Assembly: GCF_011386835.1 (NCBI RefSeq)
Contig: NC_088799.1
Location: 74,481,302-74,545,301 of the forward strand
Direction of reading: 5' to 3'
From: Chrysemys picta bellii
Taxonomy: Eukaryota > Chordata > Testudines > Emydidae
DNA: 64,000 bases
Each line of letters begins with the position of its first letter. Positions within the stretch are counted from its first letter, which is position 1. The position numbers and the translations under genes were made by a program. The notes beneath the pieces are model-generated. The model had not been told where the DNA came from and did no database searches. It saw nothing but the letters and a program-made list of their open reading frames with translations. This document shows positions 37,901 to 49,760 of this stretch, in pieces.

Positions 37901-38429
37901 TTAGTCAGTATGTAATTATCTAGCTGTACTAATTTGCGCTCTTCTGCAGTGCATGCTGGGTGAAATTCACCCTATGCAAAGGGCTAGTACAGGGGCTATG
38001 CACTCTTTAAGTTCCACATAAATGTTAGTGTGTGGTTTCAGTGGTGCTTAAGTGAAACCTGGGCCTTGTATTGGCCCTTTGCACAGTGTTGAATTTCACC
38101 CTGAGAGATTCTGTGACAAAAGGCACTAGGCAAAGTGCTAAATATACACTTCGCTTAATCTGGACACATTTAACTGGAAAACCTGCTTTTTTCAGGACAT
38201 CTTTTAGGGAAGCTGTAGCAGCAACTGCTGCTCAGTGTTGAGACTAATTCCACTTCACTGGTTTAAGGTGTTCTACCTAACCTAAAGCACTTCTGTTGAG
38301 GCCTAGTTCTGTGGACATCTTAAATGCAGTATATTTCTTGATTTTATTCTTGGTAAAAGTTAATAACTCTATTATAAATAGTTAAAATTTGAGGGTCGGC
38401 AGTGATTACGTAACTTGCATTGAGGGCAA
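37901..38429 (-). other. DACH2 intron, nothing recognised
   Basis: Intronic sequence with a CACCCT/AGGGTG-type imperfect inverted pair around 37965-38100 (GTGAAATTCACCCTATGC, GAATTTCACCCTGAG). It may be part of an unclassified repeat. Confidence 0.35.
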
Positions 38430-38612
38430 TATTGTCTAGTGGTCTGGATTTTAATGCTGAAACTGGCTTGCTATTTAAATTTTGGCACTAAATTCTCTAA
38501 GCTTCAGTTTTCCAATCTGTTAAATGGAAGCAATGCCATTACGTCACTTCATAGGAGTATTCTGAGGCAAAATTAAGTAGCATTCGCACAGTGTGCTCTT
38601 AAAAACAAACAG
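38430..38612 (+). repeat. MIR/CORE-SINE-like fragment
   Basis: The plus-strand order is TAGTGGTCTGGATT, CTAAGCTTCAGTTTTCC, AATCTGTTAAATGGAAGCAA, then TAGGAGTATTCTGAGGCAAAATTAA. This matches the MIR layout of TAGTGGT, CTCAGTTTCC, ATCTGTAAAATGG and GAGGATTAAATGA. It is an old, degraded copy. Confidence 0.6.
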
Positions 38613-41600
38613 TGAGGACTAGAATTAGACCTCCTCATTCCCAGTCATTCTTCTAGACCTGGGGCTGTCAGGTTTTTTTGTTTTTGTTTTTACACATTAC
38701 AGCTCTATTTACCACACAAGGTTGAGAATCCCTGTTCTAGCATATTTGCAAGTATACCACCGGTCGGTATGTGGAGTTTATATTCAAATACCAACACTTC
38801 ATTCAGAACTGGCATTCCCTTAATGACTTTGGTGAAGCTTAGTGCTTGTAAATGTGAATCTGAATATGGAGGCTCTGGCATATTATGGCCATCCTGTGTC
38901 TACAAGGTTCTGTTTGGCAACATACAGATAATGAGTAATTTAAATATTTCTTGTTTCAAGAGCACTTATCAGACATCAGAAACAATTCTGTATTACTAGT
39001 TGTGCTAGTATGGCATTCTCTAATTCCACACAACCCCCACCTACAAGAAGTTAAAGTTTTAAAAGCATCCTTGATGCAATTTGTGGGAGAAAGGCAACGA
39101 AACATGGACAAAAATTCATAGTACCGCAGAATATTCAGTATCTCTTCCCCGTAGCCAACTGCAACCCACATACCCTTTTATAGCATTTTATGGTATTATA
39201 TTGTCAAGATTTGAATAAATCTGTGTTCAATAAATGTATTCTTTTATTAGGTTTATCCCTTAATCAAATATTCATTTATGTGGGCTTCATTCTATTAAAA
39301 AATGAAATTATACAAAGGTGAGCAAATCTGTAGAGTTACAGTAGTTTAAAGCTTAATCTCATTCTCTAGGGGTAATATTGACAATATAAAAAGTGCATAA
39401 ATGATATTCTGTAACACTGAAAAATGCTTATGAGCCCCCTGTGCATGTTATACTGTTTTACAACCTACAGTGAAATGCATGACTCGCTTAATAAGCAAGA
39501 CCTTTAGAAAGCTTCCCCACACCTCCTGCAATGTATAACATAAGTAAAGATCTCACAGTTTCTATGTGAGCCAAATCCTATATTAATTATTGTAATTTTC
39601 CTGTAGGATTATGTTTTCTTTCCTAACAGAGTGGTCATTTCAATGTGTATCTCTCTTTTTTCCACAACATAATCTTGAAGCCTTAATTTATATTAAACAG
39701 AACAAAATCTACAGGCAGTAGTTACCATTTCCATATATATTCACATTTCATACTTAATTTATCCCTCTTTTTTCTGCAAGCCCATTTGTTCTGGTCCTTC
39801 TCCTTCCCCCACCCCCAAACAAGTGTGCAAAGTCTGACATTTTCAGCCTACTGTTCTTGACAGTGCTCCTTTAAGAAAAATGAGGGAGGCAAACAAGCAC
39901 AGAATCATCTTTCCATCAAACACTTTTCTCTGCTGGCTTTTTCATGAATTTTGCTTATCATAGGACATGTCCCTTTTCTGTTTCCCTAACCCCACCCCTG
40001 TTGTGGTTTGCACATCCTTGTGGAGAGGGCTGGCAACATGTACCTAAAATGCAATTTTTTTAAATGAGTTACAGAAGTCAAGGGCAAGTCTACCATACAT
40101 TGAATACAAGATATACAGGTGTTAGATTTGAACACACAGCAAGACAGAGTTGTAGTTAGCACTGAGGTAAGATTCAAGCTTCTACTGAAGCTTCTTCTCT
40201 GATTAAAATGTTCACATCTCCTTCCTAAGAATTGAAGATGAATAGAACATAGAATATTGTGGATGGGGAAGCTTCTCTGCTGAAAAAAATCATTTTCTTT
40301 CCCCAGTTCTCCATAAAGTAAAAAACAAAATAAAACAAAACCAACTCTCTCTTTCACCTGCACCCAAAAAATGTTCCATATGAAATGTCCAATTAACATG
40401 CAGGTTAAGAGTAGTGGTATAGTTATTTTAAAAGCACTGTATTTATATTTTACTCAAAAGAACTCTTTAATAATGTATGAGAATTGTAAGCTCCTAGCTG
40501 GTGACTAGCAAACAAGCTGCTTTGGTTCAGAAGTCACATGAGATGCATATAACTTTTGCTATCCTTATATCAAGTGTAGGCTTAGTTTCTGATGCTTTTG
40601 TTACAATACATGGAAGAGATCATCTGACACTTTAATAATTGAACCATTACAGTATTTTTTCAGAAAAATTATTCTTGTAACATTACAAAATTAAGTAGTA
40701 CAAATTAACCACTGGAATCCTTACTCAGGGCTGAAAATACCTGAAAACCAGGGCTGAAAACACCAGTGGATCCACTGACTGTCTAAAAGGAGTTCTTGGT
40801 GTGGGGGGAGGTGCTTGGACTAATTTAGCAGAACAGAGGGGTATCATGTGTCTGCCTGGGGAAGCTACCACTATGTAGGGGTTTCACAAAACAAAAAGTT
40901 CCGTTGAACATGAAGGAAATGACAGACACACTAATTTTTTTTAACTCTACTCACAGTTTAAGGAACCCTGCAGAAACTACCAATGCAACCAGAGTGAAAA
41001 GACTGCTTTATGGGAACAGGCATGAATGAGACAAAGGAGGATACATATAGAAGAGTTAAAATGAGGCTTGGGCAGGAGACGGAAGATATTTGAGAGCCTG
41101 CTGGGCAGTAGTAGAAATATTAGGGCTCTATTAAATGAAGAGTCAAGGTGCCAGTCTCAAAGTGCCGGATCTGATTCCCTCATTCCCACCCCCCCACCCC
41201 CACACTTTCACAGGGCTTGGCCTGTTCTTACTGAAGCTCTGGCATTGACTTCAGTGGGAGTAGGACTGTGGGACTCAGTCCCGCAAGCCGTTGAACTTCT
41301 CTCTTATGAGATGCTGAGTATCCTCAACCACCACTGAATGCAACTGGTTTCAGTGGGAGTGTAGGATGCACCTGGAGGCAGAATTCAGTACAGTGACAAA
41401 GTGGTGGACTAAACTGATTTTTTTTTTTAAACTGGGCTGGTTTCTGTTTGTCACAGAGGCTTGATTTTACAATTGTCTTTCACATATTGGGACACTAAAA
41501 AAATAACTGTTGGGTTCCAGCAGATTTACTAATAAATAATATACGGCAAAATAAATTCTAAAGTTAAATAGGCCTTTATCTTTGCAAAATGTATAAAGAA

Positions 41601-43924
41601 GCAAGAAGTTATTGATGTTTATTGACAGTCCTCCTGTTAAATATATTCCTGGCTTTTTCAAAAACAAAAATTACAGTAGCATTGTGTCACCTTGCCCTTG
41701 TACTTTATGGTGTATTTCTCAATATATTTTTTTAAATTACAGAAAGGTCAGTTCCCCAATACTGTCATCTGCTTACTTAAATTTAGGGCCTTCATACTTT
41801 TTATGTTGGTTCACCTGGTATTAATCTGTTTATAAAAAGCTAAGATAATGTGCTTTGATGATTGTATCAGTATCCCCCAACAATGAAATACAGTCATACA
41901 AAAGTTAACTAAGGTATAAACATGCAAAAGGAGAAGTCTCCCTGCGATCATAAAATCATGTTATTTTCTGTTCAGCAGTTCATGTTACTGCTGTTCATGC
42001 TAATTAATTAAAGGAGCTGTTGCTGTAATGTGCAAACAGGGAATCTGAGAAACTGAGAGGGCTTTTAGGTCTCTGAGTGAAGTTAAGTCAATCTGGGTGC
42101 GGGCAATCAAATGTAATGAAATCACTTGTCAGTGCTAAGCTTGCAAAAACTGTGAAGTTTGACTAGGGAGTAAAAGGATTATAATTAGATTTCCAATAGG
42201 ATAATAACTAAATGGCAGAAAGCAGTAAAGAGAAAATATTACTTTGTTAGCTAATGGTGCTGCTGTTCAGTTTTAGTTTTTATCAGCACACTTGTAGTTG
42301 TGCTAATTTAATTTGCTTTTATCAGCAAAAATGCACTACTCAAATGGTACTTGAATGTCATTTGCAAAAATCATTGATCTGAAGGTGCACTTAATGACAC
42401 CCAGTATGTTTATTTTATGTGAAACGGAGATTGGTTGATAAAAAGGTTGACGTGCTATCTTTCTGGCCCACAAGTAAGTTATGGAAAGAGGAATGGAATG
42501 GTATTTGTGTGCATGCATCACCCTTTCCTTCACCATTCAACTATACAGTGGACATCACCATAAGAGCGACTATTATTTTTTTATTTTGTCAGCTGAAAAG
42601 ATTTATCCGGCTTAAGCCATACATTTAGGCTGATAGACTAAACATTTAGGAGGATTGTGGGTATAATTATTGAGAAAGTTACATATAGGGGTCGGACTAT
42701 CGGGACAAAATTTCAGATCAATTAACATAGAGAAAAGGAACCAACTAAACTGAGAAGATTTATAATGCATATCAGAATCCTAGTACATGAACAGCTTGCA
42801 TTAATAAAATCATTTTAAGAAATGAGCATAAAATATGATGTGACTTAATTACTGTGAAAGGTGGTCATGCAATATTTTTGTAATTCTCCTTTAAACCTTC
42901 TTAAGGAGATACTGGCAGTGGAACTAATTGAATTTCAAAGGAAAGGCACTGCGTGAATGATAGATTTCTCTCCAACAGAGCTATTGACAACAGAAAAAGA
43001 AAAGTCCTCACTGATGCCAAAGATTTTTGCTATGAGCTGTAGATATTTTTTGGAAATAGCTTTGTATTAGGGATGCATGAATTGTTACCCCCACAAACAA
43101 AGCAAGCAAATGAAGATGGTGATGGAGAATATATTTAAATTGTTAAAGACTAAAGGGCAGTTTTAGCTGCCAAGTTTTGTAAAAGTGTAATCAAAAGAAA
43201 ATGGAAAAAGATAATACAGTATCAACATAGAGTAAAAGGATATGGGACACAGAGTTACATAGCAGAATTGCAGTGAAAGCCAAAACAAACCGTAATACTG
43301 TATTAGCTAGAGAGGGCTTCATAATAGCCATTTTACAAGCTCATTGTGGGTTTGTAAGAGTAATATCTAAGCTCACAGCACTTTTAAGTATGAACAGAAT
43401 TGTCTGGAAAGGCGCCATGGCAGTCATTTGTTACTGGTGATAAACTATGTTTAAGATGAATTCTGATAATATTTCTACTCTTATTTCGCTGCATGACGGA
43501 AAGAAAACCTTTTTTGTGCTTGGACCTAACCTTCTGTTAGAGCTGAAATTGTGATTCTGTGGTGTTGTTAATACTAGACATTGTGTGCACCAACATACAA
43601 AAAGATTCTTGGACTCTAGCATTTGCAAAATTCCAAAATAATTCTAGCAGGACATTTAGCTTCATCAATGTTAACCACTATGCTTATGAAGAATGGAATT
43701 TTACATAATTTTGTGGACCCATTTTAAATAATAAAAGAACATTAACTTGAACAATATTAGATGAAGACAATAATTTGCCCAGTTAAGAGTTTCTGATAGA
43801 TTTACAACTAAAATATACAGAGTCCTATTTTATGCAGTCATTTTTATATTTATAGGGGAGCACCAAACTGGGGAATGCTCAACCTAGCCCCTGAACATCC
43901 AGCCTCCCATTCTCAAATTCTATC
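38613..43924 (-). other. DACH2 intron, possible conserved non-coding sequence
   Basis: This is 5.3 kb of AT-rich intron with no supported coding exon. The region about 41930-42330 is low in obvious repeats and rich in homeodomain-type cores (CTAATTAATTAAAG, GCTAATTTAATTTG). That is what a developmental enhancer of a Dachshund gene would look like, but conservation cannot be judged from one sequence. Confidence 0.35.
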
Positions 43925-43932
43925 ATTTAGGG

Positions 43933-44520
43933 CAGGGATGAGCAAACTTTTTGGCCTGAGGGCCACATCGGGGTATGGAAATTGTATGGCGGGCTATGAA
44001 TTCTCACGAAATTGGGGGTAGGGGTGCGGCCTCCGGGTGGGGGTGCAGCCACAAATGATGAGTTCAGGGTGCAGGAGGGGGCTCTGGGTTGGGGCTGGGG
44101 ATGAGGCATTTGGGGTGAAGGAGGGGGCTCTAGGCTGGGACCAAGGGGTTCGGAGGGGGATCAGGGGCGCAGGTGGGGGCTCAGGGCGGTGCTTAGTACA
44201 AGCAGCTCCAGGAAGCATGTCCCCCCTCTGGCTCCTATGAGGAGCCGTGGCCAGGTGACTCTGCATGCTGCCCCATCTGCAGGCACCACGCCATCTGTAG
44301 GCACCACCGCTGCAGTTCCCATTGGCCAGGAAATGTGGCCAATGGGCGCTGCGGGGGCAGTGCCTGCAGACAAGGCAGTGCGTACTACGTAGGAGCCAGA
44401 GGGGAATCATGCTGGCTGCTTCCTGGGAACCGCGTGGAGCGGGGCAAGTCCCCCAACCCTGCTCCTCAGCAGGAGCTGAGGGCCAGGTGTTGCCTGCAGG
44501 CTGTAGTTTGTCCATCCCTG
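43933..44520. mobile_element. hAT-type non-autonomous element
   Basis: The 588-bp element starts CAGGGATGAGCAAACTTTTT and ends GTAGTTTGTCCATCCCTG. It is flanked by a perfect 8-bp duplication (ATTTAGGG at 43925-43932 and 44521-44528). The left part shares its GGGGTGCAG...GGAGGGGGCTC theme with the element at 7546-8379, so the two are relatives. No transposase is present. Open frames here are shadows of the G-rich repeat. Confidence 0.9.
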
Positions 44521-44528
44521 ATTTAGGG

Positions 44529-46046
44529 CCTGATCCAAAGCGTACTTGCCCCGCCCATTTTAAAATGTTTGCTTTTTCTTCAATTAAATATGGAAATTTA
44601 CTTCCTTTTCTGATAGGATTCAATCACACCTTTGGTTCATACCTCCATTGTGTGAACAACAATGATGTCAGTGCTTTGGGGCTTCGTAAAGATGATTTAA
44701 GTATATTTTTAGTTTCCCAAATTTAAGTGGGAAGATCCCAACTATTTATTTATTTCTTATTATTTTATCTAACTTCCACATTTCAATACTTACTGCAAAA
44801 CCATAATCATTTATATGTAATTATGATTTTTCCACATTTAGTAGGTTACTGAAATTATCATTAGAAATACAAAACTAGTAATCAAAATGTCAAGTAAATC
44901 ATTTTAAAGAATATTGTAGGCAGAACTGGTAGCACTGGCTATTATTAAGGTTGCATGACACTTTCGATTAGAAGACCCAGAAAAGGTTGCTTATACCTTT
45001 GCCAAGCTTTAACTGTTTCAGCTGAAATTTTCCATGCTGGATGTTTGGCTCAGAATGTGTTTGTCTGAGAAAATGTCACCCAAAATATTTACACCATTTC
45101 CAAGAACAAGGCTAGGAAAAAAATCATTGTTTTGCCTATTATTTGGGTAACCTTTTATTTGAATAGCTCTAGAATTCTGCTACTTTGCAACAGAGACTTG
45201 AAATTCAACAGGGGATGACCTTTGTGTCAAGGATATGCCATGGGTTCAGAAACGGACTGATGAAGATGGGGGAGAGAAACTGAGAGTATGTCTACACTGC
45301 ATCTCGGAGTGTGCCTCCCAGCTCAGGTAAAAGACACCATCTAGTTCTGCTCTGGTATGCTAAGAACAGTGGTGTAGATGTTGTGTAGAAGCCTGTCTGA
45401 GCTCAGGTGACTAGACAGTGCCACAACATCCATACTATTATTTTTAGCACACTAGCTTGAGCAGAGCTGGCATATGTCTGTCTACCCAGGTTCAGAAGAA
45501 CGGTCCCAGCAACAGTGTAGACATACCATGAGAGGGAAAACACAGTGTGTGTGTAAAGACATTTGGGTACACATATAAAATATGTAAAGACACTATTCTT
45601 TGTAATAATTTTGGCATTTGGGCTTAGCTATGTTTGCACTTCTAGTGATGATTTTAAATATATACAGTATGTGTATATTTGTGTACATAATACACACACA
45701 CACACACAAAACCCTGTGATTTTGACATGCGGGTAAATAGAGGGACTAAAACTATCTCAAAAGATGTGCAATTCTAAAAGGCATGTAAAATCACAAGACA
45801 TTACATCTTTTGGATTAAACCTACATATGTGCTAGTTTGGCAGTTAAGTATGAGATTTGCTTACACTGGATTAAAACTAATTTAATACCTGCACATCTAA
45901 CTTTACTGTGTTTTTTAAATTGTTTTCTAGATTAAACAAAAAATGAACTAACAGACTGTTCTGCGATTTCTGCATTTGTCATCAGGCATGAAAAATTAGA
46001 TCAAGCTGATGCTGCATTGAATCTCATTTCTCTGGAATACCACAAA
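44529..46046 (-). other. DACH2 intron, nothing certain apart from one MITE
   Basis: Intronic AT-rich sequence with a short (AC)n run near 45690-45710. It contains the inverted-repeat element listed at 45287-45525. Confidence 0.4.
45287..45525. mobile_element. 239-bp MITE with 13-bp inverted termini
   Basis: TATGTCTACACTG (45287-45299) and its exact inverse CAGTGTAGACATA (45513-45525) bound the element. The flanks share TGAGAG but at different offsets, so no duplication length can be assigned. The termini recall the GTCTACACTG motif of the element at 48891-49150, so a PIF/Harbinger or hAT origin is possible. Confidence 0.6.
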
Positions 46047-46084
46047 TTATAGATTTTTAAATAACAGCGTGAAGTATACTGCAC

Positions 46085-46150
46085 CTTGCATTGCTGCACT
46101 GTCATGTTGAGTTCCATTGTGTTCTATTTCCATGTCTGGGATTCCAGCTT
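46085..46150 (-). CDS. DACH2: DACH2 internal exon (66 nt)
   Basis: The acceptor CATTTTTCAG lies directly before 46150. With the G carried over from exon 49617 the exon reads E-AGIPDMEIEHNGTQHDSAAM-Q and then one base. The IPD(M/I)EIE-NGT-HDSAAMQ pattern is DACH2-specific as I recall it. The exon is 66 nt and phase 1 to phase 1. The donor used by the terminal exon at 31121 is CAAG/GTGCAG (GT at 46084-46083), which is weak. If it is skipped, the frame continues twelve codons to TAA at 46049-46047 and makes a different C-terminus. Confidence 0.85.
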
Positions 46151-46739
46151 CTGAAAAATGTGACACTTAAGATTAATGTCTTTGTCCTTCCTTGATGCAG
46201 CTTTAGAAAAATACTTATTGCAAACCAGGATGATCTTTAACTTACACTAGTCCTGCATAAAACATTGGCATTTCACAGAATTTCCAGTAGTAAATTGTTT
46301 ATCAAATGTGAAAAAGGATTGCCAGTCTTATAGTGAATTATTTTTGACATACTTCACACATTCTTTGGTGATACGATAGTAATCAGCATATGTTATTAAT
46401 ATGTCAGTGAAATTCTCTTTTGGAGTACTGGTGCCATCTCTCGCATGAAAAAAATGGAAATTCAGATGGGGAAAATACTAAACTAAATTGCCACATCCTA
46501 GCAGCGTACTTGCAAAGCAAAATATTAGATAGGGCAGCCAATGCCGTTGAGAGTGTCAAATGGTATGATCTGAAGCCACTGTACACTGTTACCTCCTTGC
46601 CCTAATTGTATGTTATGATAATGTCTTTAAAATATTCCCCTAAAGAAGACTAGCACTATATATTTGTTATAGTTATTTAAATGTTTTTCTCAAGCTTGTG
46701 TTAACCCTCTACTCTGTGTGTGTATACATATATATATGT

Positions 46740-46773
<34 letters not shown>

Positions 46774-48375
46774 CAAGCAGAAATTGTACAAGATTTCTTT
46801 CCAAGTCTTTTCTAAGAATGCTTTAGGTCCCATAGCAAAATTATATATGTTTAATAATTTGAAATGTGAAGCACTTCCAAATCTCTGAAAGGAAACTCCC
46901 ACCAAACTGATTGCGTTCTTATTCCCAAGTTAGGAGAGATGTTCTAACGATGTAACACACACACATATACATGTCTGAACCATAGTTTAATGCTGATAAT
47001 GTCTTTGTAGGCAGTGTTTGTGGGTGCTTTGGGGCTCAAACACCCAGGAGTGTTGGGATAACAGATGCCACTATACCATTCAATGCCATCAAGGATTAAC
47101 ATGAGGAGTATGTGATTTGAATTCATGCCCTCCCCCATCCTGTGGAAACATCTGTTTTCCCTTTATAATACAGCACTTAGAAACTTTGGCAGAGCCCATT
47201 TAAAAGGGACCTGCAAATATAGTTTAAGGAGTCATACAACTTTCGAATTTTGTGCTAAATGCCCCAATAACTATTCTGCTAGTTTAAACTTACCTTTATT
47301 TTTTCCTCCTTTAGGTCTGTGACATCCAGACTTCCACTACTTGTTTGGTACTATGGACTAGCATGCACTCAGCTGGTCACATCCCAACCACCACTAACCC
47401 TCACTAGGGACCAGTGCAGGTCTACAGAAGAAGGTAAATTCCATACTTGTATAGTGTTGCAAAGATTTTAATATTTTTATCATATATATATAAATGTTTA
47501 CCAAAAAAAATCACAAATGATTGTAGCCAAATGGGCTTTCCTTGCCCTTACTGGTATTTGTATGAGCCCGATGTCACCAGCAGAGTGAATGCTGGTGCAT
47601 CGCACAGAGAGAGAGTCACTGGGTCTGAATGTCAAGGATCTGAAGGAATAAATAAGAACAAAGGCTGCGTTTTAAACTAGCAATAATCTGAATGTCCTCC
47701 TTTCCCAATTATCTGGGGCATTCAGTACATATTTCTAAAGGGTTTTATTAACCTTTTAAAATATACGCTGTATGTTCATAAAACAACAAACTCATCTGTA
47801 ACTAACAACAGTATCTGTTACAGGGAGAGACCATCAGAGTTAATTTAAAAACAAAATTCTTCACAATCACCTTTCAAATGTTATGGGCATAACATTGTAC
47901 GTGCAATTAAATTGTGGTGTTGGGTGCTAATGAGCTACCTGATTTGCCAGTGAAATCAGATTAACATCTAAATACCAGCATTTGTGCTTCTTGCAGGTGT
48001 TAATGTTAACTATAGACATCTACCTGATTGCAAATTAAGTAGTTGTCTAAATGTCTAAAGGAGCACAATTAATTGTAGATTTAACTATATGCTGATAAAA
48101 TTAGTGGAGTACTGACAACCCTGACATGATTTTCAGAAATGCTGAGCATCTACAAATTCCAGTGAAGTCAATGGGAGCTGCAGATCCTTGGCACCTCTGA
48201 AAAAAATCAAGCAAATGGATCTTAGGTTATATCAAGATTCAATTTACTCCAACACAGTCATCAGTTGACTGGCTGTGTAAACCTTTTGCTACAGAACCTG
48301 AAACCAAGTGAAAACACAGAAACAGAAGTGCTAATTTTTGTTCAGATCTCTTTAGACTCAATATTTTTTAATATC
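46151..48375 (-). other. DACH2 intron
   Basis: AT-rich. A (CA)n microsatellite lies at about 46742-46770 next to a TA/TG run. No coding exon is seen. Confidence 0.5.
46742..46771. repeat. (AC)n microsatellite
   Basis: About 14 uninterrupted AC units, preceded by TATATATATGTGT. Confidence 0.95.
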
Positions 48376-48391
48376 ACTTGATAGAACTTGT

Positions 48392-48768
48392 AAAAAGCAA
48401 CAGAGGGTCCTGTGGCACCTTTGAGACTAACAGAAGTATTGGGAGCATAAGCTTTCGTGGGTAAGAATCTCACTTCTTCAGATGCAAGTAATGGAAATCT
48501 CCAGAGGCAGGTATAAATCAGTGTGGAGATAACGAAGTTAGTTCAATCAGGGAGGGTGAGGTGCTCTGCTAGCAGTTGAGGTGTGAACACCAAGGGAGGA
48601 GAAACTGCTTCTGTAGTTGGATAGCCATTCACAGTCTTTGTTTAATCCTGATCTGATGGTTCTTACCCACGAAAGCTTATGCTCCCAATACTTCTGTTAG
48701 TCTCAAAGGTGCCACAGGACCCTCTGTTGCTTTTTACAGATTCAGACTAACACAGCTACCCCTCTGAT
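48392..48768. mobile_element. Penelope-like fold-back with 16-bp target duplication
   Basis: ACTTGATAGAACTTGT occurs at 48376-48391 and 48769-48784. Between them are perfect 76-bp inverted arms (48392-48467 and 48660-48735), a 192-nt loop (48468-48659), and a 33-nt head on the right only (48736-48768, CAGACTAACACAGCTACC). The left arm starts with A5 directly against the duplication. The loop continues the PLE unit from the headless arm through CTTCTTCAGATGCAAG, so only the headed arm is truncated, and it is cut at TTCTTACCCACGAAAG. The subfamily differs from that at 35.6 kb, but the design is the same. Confidence 0.85.
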
Positions 48769-48890
48769 ACTTGATAGAACTTGTTGTCCTTGGTTATTCA
48801 TACATTTCTGGAAATTAAGTTGTGTGGTTTTAATTTACAATACTTGAGATGGCTGTGAACCTAAACAGTCACAAAGATTTACGCAATGTA

Positions 48891-49150
48891 GGGCTTGTCT
48901 ACACTGGCACTTTACAGCGCTGCAACTTTCTCACTCAGGGGTGTAAAAAACACCCCTCTCAGCGCTGCAAGTTTCAGTGCTGTAACGTGTGAGTATAGAC
49001 AGTGCACCAGCACTGGGAGCTTTGCCCCTTGTGGAGGTGGTTTCTTTAGAGTGCTGGGAGAGCTCTCTCCCAGTGCTCTGCCGTGACTACACAAGCCACA
49101 TTAAAGCGCTGCCATGGCAGCGTTTTAATGTTGCCAGTGTAGACAAGCCC
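48891..49150. mobile_element. 260-bp MITE with 3-bp duplication (PIF/Harbinger-like)
   Basis: The termini GGGCTTGTCTACACTGGCA and TGCCAGTGTAGACAAGCCC are exact inverses. GTA flanks both ends (48888-48890, 49151-49153), which fits a 3-bp target duplication. The interior is partly palindromic (GTGCTGGGAGAGCTCTCTCC). It is non-coding. Confidence 0.7.
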
Positions 49151-49153
49151 GTA

Positions 49154-49616
49154 GTAAGCTTAATAAGTCTTCAGTTTGAATGAGTTCATAATGAGTTTGA
49201 ACAAGTTGAACTTTTGGAATGAAATTCAATTCAACTTTTGAAATGAAACTGAATCTGCACAGATGGGAAAGTCACAGAACCTCATGCAAACTGAAACCAA
49301 CAAGTTTCACACAGACCCAGCCATCACTGTAACAGGTTTCTAGGGTAATAATGTGTAGTCTTTCTTGGCATTCCTGCATTATTTGTATGTCTGCCCTCCT
49401 CTTTCTTTCTAGATCTAGACTTACTTATTTTTTCTTGTTTAATTCATGACCCAGAGCACTTGACTTAAATTTGTTTTTTAATTATTTCTGGACAAGGCTC
49501 GTGTTTAAAAACTGACTTTGTTTTTTGCATCTCTAGTGCTATTTTATATTTTCCAGCTAATTAGAACTGATAAACATAATTCTAACTTAATTGTCAAAGT
49601 CCAACTAAAACATTAC
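49154..49616 (-). other. DACH2 intron, nothing recognised
   Basis: AT-rich intronic sequence immediately downstream of the exon at 49617-49760. Confidence 0.5.
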
Positions 49617-49760
49617 CATTTAACATCCTGAGACCATCACCCGACGTGGCCTGTTTAAGTGCCTGTTCCACTTGTTCTCTCCTCTTTGATTCAAACTCCA
49701 GGGCTTCCTGCAATTTTCTCTTTGCTTTTTTCTCTTTCTTCAAGCGCTTTTGAATTGTTG
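49617..49760 (-). CDS. DACH2: DACH2 internal exon (144 nt), C-terminal coiled coil
   Basis: Encodes IQKRLKKEKKAKRKLQEALE, FESKRREQVEQALKQATSG and DGLRMLN, the highly charged helix of the conserved C-terminal Dachshund domain (DD2/Dachbox-C). That domain mediates coiled-coil contacts with Eya/Six partners and co-repressors in the nucleus. The acceptor is TATTTTCCAG (AG at 49762-49761) and the donor is GTAATG (49616-49611). The exon begins and ends in phase 1, with the first codon completed by the G from exon 56032. EQVEQALKQAT favours DACH2 over DACH1 (EQAEQTLKQA), from remembered sequences. Confidence 0.92.

Noticed and set aside
38651..38745. Possible short hAT element (TTCTAGAC ... GAATCCCTGTTCTAG)
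   Set aside because: Only the right end looks like a terminal repeat, the left end does not match, and the flanks agree poorly.
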